NCBI GenBank assembly: GCA_964599885.1 | Contig: CAZRHH010000011.1 | Coordinates: 6,277 to 70,276 of the forward strand | DNA length: 64,000 nt | Direction of reading: 5' to 3' | From: CAZRHH01 sp964599885 | GTDB lineage: Bacteria; Chloroflexota; Dehalococcoidia; DSTF01; JACRBR01 | Shown here: positions 59,526 to 64,000 of the stretch, piece by piece | Layout of the letters: each line of letters opens with the position of its first letter | Numbering within the stretch: position 1 is the stretch's first letter | The notes under the pieces: generated by a model | Database searches by the model: none | What the model was told of the DNA's origin: nothing | What the model saw: only the letters and a program-made list of their open reading frames with translations | Made by a program: the position numbers and the translations under genes

Positions 59526-59927
59526 CGCGTGAGTGTATCGGCGCGACCTTAGACCAGGGCAGACCACCGCACCGAGAGTGTTCTGTCCCTGCTCGGCGGT
59601 AGGGGCGGACCCATGTGTCCGCCCCGGTATCGCTAACCAGGCTGCGCCAATAGAAGCGCGGCCGGCAACGGCAACCGAGCGAAGAGATCATGGATGAGGA
59701 GCCGAGTTGGAGCTGTGTTGACGGCTTCACATAGCGTTCACGCGAGCGATAGTTGACAGGCTCGGGCCGGGCGTACTATCGTGGATCTGTCGAGGAGGCA
59801 CACGCCCTTGGACATGGTCAGCCGTCAAACTTCATACGGGTAACGATAGCATCGCTCGTGATCGCGCGATGTTTTTTTGTTGCATCTGGGCCACCCCGCA
59901 GCACAGAGGGAAGGAAGAAACCGCACC
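59526..59927. other. Intergenic region with a hairpin and promoter-like elements
   Basis: No gene is supported in these 402 bases. A perfect 9-bp hairpin lies at 59602-59625, and TTGACA at 59753 with a TATCGT-like -10 could be the promoter of the SWIM gene. Confidence 0.5.
59602..59625. terminator. Perfect hairpin GGGGCGGAC-ccatgt-GTCCGCCCC
   Basis: Nine bases pair exactly around a six-base loop. It has no clear T-run, so it may be a weak terminator or a dispersed palindromic element; similar GGGGCGAC-type hairpins are common in bacterial intergenic DNA. Confidence 0.45.
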
Positions 59928-60191
59928 ATGAACTCTGGTCTCATTGGCAAGGTCGACAAGGCGAAGAAGTACGCACTTGAGCGTGACCGTATGCACGTCA
60001 GCAGCATGAAAGTGGACTTTCGGGGCGAGAACGACGTTCATACCGTCGGCTTGGAGGGCGAGGACTGGAAGTGCAGTTGTGACTTCTTCTCGGGATGGGG
60101 CGCTTGCGCGCACACCATGGCGCTTGAGCGCGTGCTCGATGGCATGATCCCGATGTCGGCGCTCAACATGCCGGAGTTGGCTCAGGCGTAA
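59928..60191 (+). CDS. SWIM zinc-finger protein
   Basis: The ATG at 59928 follows AAGGAAGAAA. The 87-residue protein has the SWIM zinc motif WKCSCDFFSGWGACAHTMALERVL (CxC-x8-CxH). SWIM fingers bind DNA or proteins and occur with SNF2 ATPases and transposases, but here the domain is alone. It may be a regulator. No partner gene is adjacent. Confidence 0.75.
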   Translation: MNSGLIGKVDKAKKYALERDRMHVSSMKVDFRGENDVHTVGLEGEDWKCSCDFFSGWGACAHTMALERVLDGMIPMSALNMPELAQA

Positions 60192-60258
60192 CAGCCCAGC
60201 GCGAACGCGCGTCTAGCAGAAGGGCCGGCGTTGGAGCCGGCCTTCCTTGTTGTGCTTG

Positions 60259-61098
60259 TCACCCGATCCATGACGCGCGTTCGCCCTCGTACACGCGTAC
60301 CCCAGGAACGGCGACATACTTCGTCCAGAGTCGCCATATCGATTGCCATTGCGATGACGCGGGATCGACTTCTACAACTGGAAGTCCGGCGGCTTTGGCG
60401 GCGCCTGAGCCGAAGATGGCCGCATGGCTCTTAGGGAGTGTGATCAGGGGACGCTGCAAGTCTTTGCATAGCGCCGCGACGTCGGTGTCTGACCGATTCG
60501 TGTTGCTCATGAGGGCTTCGTTCATCAAGTCGTCAGTCCGAGCTAGCGCCGATCGAGCTTGCTGCACCATCAACGACGTGAGGTTCGCGAGGAGTGAAGC
60601 GTGAATCGGGTATGTTTCCGGGCGGCTCTGCACAGCCAGCTCGGCCGCTTCCACCGCCGCAATGATGTCTTTCGCAGATGCCAAGGATCCGTCCGCCATA
60701 CGGAACTGAGGGTCGATCGGGCCCAAGTCACTGGTCGGTCCCATCAGGATGTGATGGGCACCTAACGCCAACAACGTTGCCGCGCTCTTCGCCTGATCTG
60801 GAACGATGACCGTCAACTCGCGGCAGCGTGATTGTGCGGATCTCACAATTTGAACGGCTGTCTCGCCGTCTCCGCCCGGAGAAGCGAGCAGAATATGAAG
60901 ATCCACCTTCGGATCGGCGTCATATATGAGTTCTTCGAAGTAGGCGATGCTGTCAGCGAAGATGCTGTCGATGAAGACGATCAGGCGACAGGAAAAGGCT
61001 TCCTGATACTGGATGATCGCAGCCTGTCGGTCATAACGACTCGCGTGTTGCGCGTGATACAGCGGGCTTTGATGCGGGGGTTGAGCTAGTTCGACCAA
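60259..61098 (-). CDS. SDH/Clp-like serine protease
   Basis: The 279-residue protein has the ClpP/SppA-type core: FIDSIFADSIAYFEELI, the oxyanion loop HILLASPGGDGETAVQIV, PDQAKSAATLLALGAHHILM with the nucleophile Ser of KSAAT, and MGPTSDLGPIDPQF. These match the serine-dehydrogenase-proteinase (SDH_sah) family. It has no signal peptide. The start overlaps the upstream 59-residue gene by 13 bases, so the two are coupled. Its substrate is unknown. Confidence 0.88.
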   Translation of the reverse strand: MVELAQPPHQSPLYHAQHASRYDRQAAIIQYQEAFSCRLIVFIDSIFADSIAYFEELIYDADPKVDLHILLASPGGDGETAVQIVRSAQSRCRELTVIVPDQAKSAATLLALGAHHILMGPTSDLGPIDPQFRMADGSLASAKDIIAAVEAAELAVQSRPETYPIHASLLANLTSLMVQQARSALARTDDLMNEALMSNTNRSDTDVAALCKDLQRPLITLPKSHAAIFGSGAAKAAGLPVVEVDPASSQWQSIWRLWTKYVAVPGVRVYEGERASWIG

Positions 61099-61265
61099 AG
61101 CCGCGGTTTCGACGAGGGCGCCGCCGAGGGGCTAGTCTTCTGAAACTCGCGCGCCGCGTCTCGGACTGCCTTCGCACGCTCGATTCGTGCGTGCCAGTCG
61201 GCGCGCTTAGGTAGCCCGGACTTGTCGAGTTTCACGGCGTCGTTCTGATTGTCGGTGTGGGTCAT
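61086..61265 (-). CDS. 59-residue protein upstream of the Clp-like protease
   Basis: The ATG at 61265 has AGGAGC upstream. The chain has a helical segment (RADWHARIERAKAVRDAAREFQK) and a disordered Ser/Pro/Lys tail. It overlaps the protease gene by 13 bases. This suggests a small partner, perhaps an adaptor or inhibitor of the protease. No family is recognised. Confidence 0.6.
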   Translation of the reverse strand: MTHTDNQNDAVKLDKSGLPKRADWHARIERAKAVRDAAREFQKTSPSAAPSSKPRLWSN

Positions 61266-61357
61266 CGAACGCTCCTGATCTGCTGAGTAGTTTAGCATTT
61301 GATGCGAGGCGCTTGCAACCGTCCGATGTCAACGCGCGTTCCCGACCACTCTTCGCC

Positions 61358-64000
61358 CTAACGCCTTCCAGCCAACCGTTTGCGCGGCCTCGTGCGCGCT
61401 GCGGCCGCCTTCGTCGCCGGACGCGCGCCGTTCGATGATGGGGCCGTCCGCACCTTCGCTCGCGGGCGCGCGCCGTTCGAGGAGGCCGTCGTGGTCTTCG
61501 CCGCCTTCGCGCGCGGCTTAGCGCTGCTCGTGGCCTCGATCTTTTCGACGCGGTCGCGGAGGGCGCGGTTCTCTTCCATCAGCTTGTCGAGGTCCGTGCG
61601 GAGCTTGCGGACTTCTTCGCTCTTGTCGGCGCCATCGCGAATGCGCGCCATCGCTTCGCGGGCGTAACGGATGACGCGGCCATCGAGGTCACGTTCGACC
61701 GCGCGGCCGAGTTCGCCGAGCGCGCGCGTGTCCTTCAGATCGGCGAGCGCGGCGACGGCGTTGAGACGGACGCGCAGCCAGTCGTCGCTCAGCAGTTCGA
61801 TGAGCCGGTCGTACGCCTGATCCTTCGCCTTGTCGCTGAGCTTGCCGAGCTTCCCAAGCGCCATCGTCGCCGCGCCGCGGACAGCGTTCGACTTGCCGCG
61901 CTTCGTCCATTCGAGCGCGATCGGCAGCGCCCGCTCGTCCTTCAGCGCCGTCATGCCGGTGAGGGCCTGCGAGCGCACGACATCGTTCAGCGATTCGCGC
62001 GCCATCGCCACCTTCGAGAGCGCGTCGAAGGCGCGAGTTGAGCGCGTCTGGCCGAGCGCGTGCGCGGACATCGCTTCGACGTAGTAGCTGGCGTCGCCCT
62101 TCTTCAGCACGCCCTCAAGTGCGGTGGCTGCGCGTTCGTCGCGAAACTGGCCGAGCGCGTTGACGACGCCGCGGCGTGCTTTGGCGTTGCGAACGTTCAG
62201 GCAGGCGAGCAGGGCGTCGAGCGCGTACTCCGTCTTCATGCTCCCGAGCGCGCGCGCCGCCTCGTTCTGCACCGCCCAGAACTTGTCCTTCAGCACGGCG
62301 CCCTTCAGTGCGTCGGCGGCCTCGCGCGTGCCGAGCTTCGCCAGCTCCTTCGCGGCCTCGATACGGCCGATCACGTCGTCGTCGTTCTTCAGCGCGTAGA
62401 GCACCATGTCCTTGCCGCGCTTGAATTCGACCGACTTGAGGAAGTTGTGGCCAGGGTCGAACCGCACGAGCTGCGGCTTGCCGGACAGCGCGAAGAAGAA
62501 GTTGTGCACCTTCTCATTGATCTCGACGCTGAATGAGTGCTGCTTGCCATCGACCGTGAAGTCGACGACGACCGGCAGGCGGAAGACCGCCGCATCCTTC
62601 TCGTCCTGCGTCTGCGTGACGTTGAGCTTCGCGCGCTTGCCGTCGTCATCCCACTCGAACGCCAGCTTCAGCGCCGGGTGGCCGCCGCGGTACACGTACT
62701 GGTCGAACAGCCAGTCGATGTTGCGGCCGGTGGCCTGTTCGATCGCGCGCTGGAAGTCGGGCGTGGTGACGTTCGTGCTGCGGTGCTTCGCGACGTAATG
62801 ATGCAGCGCTTTCCGCCACTGCGCGTCACCGAGCACGGTGCGGATCATGTGGAGGACGAGCGAGCCCTTCTCGTACAGGTGACGGTCGAAGAGGTCGATT
62901 GGCTCGTTGTACGTGTTATGGACGATCGGGCGGCGGTAACGGCCGCCGTCCTCGCCCATGTAGATCGTGGCGTTTTGGAACAGTTCGTAGCGGAACTCGT
63001 CGAGGCCCTTGCTCTCTTCGACGAAGAGCGCGTCGCAGTACGTCGCGAAGCCCTCGTTCAGCCAGCCGTGCGACCAGTCGCGGCACGTCAGCAGGTCGCC
63101 GAACCACTGGTGCGCCAGTTCGTGCGCAACGAGGCCGTCGGAGTCGACATCGATCGACGCTCGCTTGTCGATGAGTGACGTGTCGGTAAGCGTCGTAGCG
63201 CTGACGTTTTCCATGCCGCCGAAGATGAAGTCCGCGACGAACGTCTGCGCGTACCGCGCGTACGGATACGGCACGCCCGTCAGGTCGCCGAAGAAGCGCA
63301 GCATGGCGGGCGTGCGCGCGAGGGTGCGCTCGATGTCCTTCTCCCGCCCACGCGGGCCGAAGTACTCGACCGGGACGCCAGCGGCGTTGTGCCGAATCTC
63401 CGCGAAGTCGCCGACGATCTGGCTGAGTAGATACGTGACGTGCGGCGTCGCCTGGTACCAGTGATATGTCGTCGTCCTGTCGCGCTTGTTCTCTTTGACG
63501 CTGCGCAGTTCACCGTTGCCGATGCTGATCATCCCCGCCGGCACGGCGATGACCACCTCGCTGGTCTGCTGGTGGTTCGGGTAGTCGAGGCAGGGGTACC
63601 AGTGACGCGAGTCTTCGTCCTGGCCCTGCGTCCACGCCTGCAGCGGCTTGTCCGGATACGCCTTGTCCGGCGCCGTGAAGTAGAGGCCCCGGCGCGGCTG
63701 CGCGGAGTAGACGATCGCGATCTCCGTCTCAACACCGGCTCTCAGGCTGCGGCCGAGATCGACGCGCAGCTTGGGGTCGCTGTAGTCGAACTTCGCCGGC
63801 TTGCCACCGACGGTCACGCCCCGAACATCCATCTCCGCCGCGTCGAACGTGATGCTCCGCACGCCGCCGTTGATCGCGCTCAGGTAGTGCGTGGCCGCCC
63901 CCGCCACGCTCTGCTTCTTCGGGTCGATGCGGATATCCAGCTTGATGTGCCGGACGTCGACGGTGAGGTCGCGCGAGTAGTGCGGCCGGTCGCCCGCCAG
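61358..64000 (-). CDS. M1-family aminopeptidase with C-terminal HEAT repeats (N-terminal end outside window)
   Basis: The frame is open to the right edge, so the gene begins beyond 64000; GTG 63907 is internal. The visible 880 residues include GGMENVSATTLTDTSLID (GxMEN substrate motif) and LVAHELAHQWFGDLLTC...WLNEGFATY (zinc HExxH-x18-E). They end with HEAT/PBS-lyase-like repeats (for example LKGAVLKDKFWAVQNEAARALG), a short coiled coil and a long Ala/Lys/Arg-rich tail. It removes N-terminal residues from peptides. The HEAT array and basic tail are extensions beyond the usual catalytic core and may bind nucleic acid or other proteins. Confidence 0.92.
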   Translation of the reverse strand: MAGDRPHYSRDLTVDVRHIKLDIRIDPKKQSVAGAATHYLSAINGGVRSITFDAAEMDVRGVTVGGKPAKFDYSDPKLRVDLGRSLRAGVETEIAIVYSAQPRRGLYFTAPDKAYPDKPLQAWTQGQDEDSRHWYPCLDYPNHQQTSEVVIAVPAGMISIGNGELRSVKENKRDRTTTYHWYQATPHVTYLLSQIVGDFAEIRHNAAGVPVEYFGPRGREKDIERTLARTPAMLRFFGDLTGVPYPYARYAQTFVADFIFGGMENVSATTLTDTSLIDKRASIDVDSDGLVAHELAHQWFGDLLTCRDWSHGWLNEGFATYCDALFVEESKGLDEFRYELFQNATIYMGEDGGRYRRPIVHNTYNEPIDLFDRHLYEKGSLVLHMIRTVLGDAQWRKALHHYVAKHRSTNVTTPDFQRAIEQATGRNIDWLFDQYVYRGGHPALKLAFEWDDDGKRAKLNVTQTQDEKDAAVFRLPVVVDFTVDGKQHSFSVEINEKVHNFFFALSGKPQLVRFDPGHNFLKSVEFKRGKDMVLYALKNDDDVIGRIEAAKELAKLGTREAADALKGAVLKDKFWAVQNEAARALGSMKTEYALDALLACLNVRNAKARRGVVNALGQFRDERAATALEGVLKKGDASYYVEAMSAHALGQTRSTRAFDALSKVAMARESLNDVVRSQALTGMTALKDERALPIALEWTKRGKSNAVRGAATMALGKLGKLSDKAKDQAYDRLIELLSDDWLRVRLNAVAALADLKDTRALGELGRAVERDLDGRVIRYAREAMARIRDGADKSEEVRKLRTDLDKLMEENRALRDRVEKIEATSSAKPRAKAAKTTTASSNGARPRAKVRTAPSSNGARPATKAAAARTRPRKRLAGRR

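Noticed and set aside
1..64000. Integrase or transposase genes explaining the repeats
   Set aside because: None of the frames shows tyrosine or serine recombinase or DDE motifs; the ExeA/TniB-like ATPase alone is not enough to call a transposon.

Overview
The window is GC-rich, densely coded DNA, most likely from a Chloroflexota bacterium (Dehalococcoidia or Thermomicrobia-like). That is an inference from Thr/Pro-rich stalks on surface proteins, an ECF cobalamin importer with anchored receptor-like proteins, many GTG/TTG starts and the gene families present; no rRNA or complete tRNA is present to confirm it. The left half is accessory DNA and the right half is ordinary chromosome.

Positions 1-18 kb look like an integrated plasmid or conjugative element. 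They carry the end of a replication-relaxation protein, a membrane protein and a VirD4-like coupling ATPase. Next comes a four-gene defence operon (3.2-9.3 kb): a C5 cytosine methyltransferase, a MORC/MutL-like GHKL ATPase, a Z1-domain ATPase and a PD-(D/E)XK protein. An XRE regulator and an ImmA-like peptidase (9.4-10.3 kb) are divergent from a bacterial ubiquitination-like locus (10.58-12.81 kb): zinc ribbon, 39-aa protein, ubiquitin-like protein, E1-like ThiF protein with an N-terminal DUF6791-like region, and DUF6527. Small plasmid-type genes, a frameshifted ExeA/TniB-like ATPase, an iteron-like array and a Rep-like winged-helix protein follow. At 18.5-22.5 kb a reverse-strand operon encodes a 59-aa protein, a papain-like cysteine peptidase, a cytidine deaminase, an alpha/beta hydrolase-GAF fusion and an 80-aa protein, behind a promoter with a palindromic operator.

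From 22.6 to 34.7 kb, four copies of a repeat end in the 3' half of a tRNA-Arg(TCT) gene, from the anticodon loop to CCA. They separate three blocks: a methyltransferase plus radical SAM pair, a lipoprotein, and a complete B12 uptake operon (cobalamin riboswitch, anchored alpha/alpha-toroid protein, EcfT, fused EcfA1A2, anchored DUF4430 protein, S component). The two anchored proteins look like the two domains of animal intrinsic factor on separate chains. The repeats look like attachment sites of stacked integrations, but no integrase is present.

From 35 to 64 kb the genes are mostly housekeeping or stress-related: DinB-like proteins, an ArsR-arsenate reductase fusion, a sulfur/arsenic-type cluster (ArsR-rhodanese repressor divergent from a methyltransferase, DUF4395, MFS transporter and MBL-rhodanese protein), a secreted metalloprotease-like protein, an MMPL transporter, an ArsR plus three SRPBCC proteins, an FAD oxidoreductase, a histidine kinase, MsrB, a Clp-like serine protease and an M1 aminopeptidase. 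The methyltransferase has an in-frame TGA at the position of a conserved cysteine, followed by a bacterial SECIS-like hairpin, and the frame then runs on to an ATGA overlap with the next gene: a strong selenoprotein candidate. Several genes (ExeA-like ATPase, cupredoxin, aminoglycoside-kinase-like, DUF4173) are broken by frameshifts or deletions, which may be real decay or assembly error.
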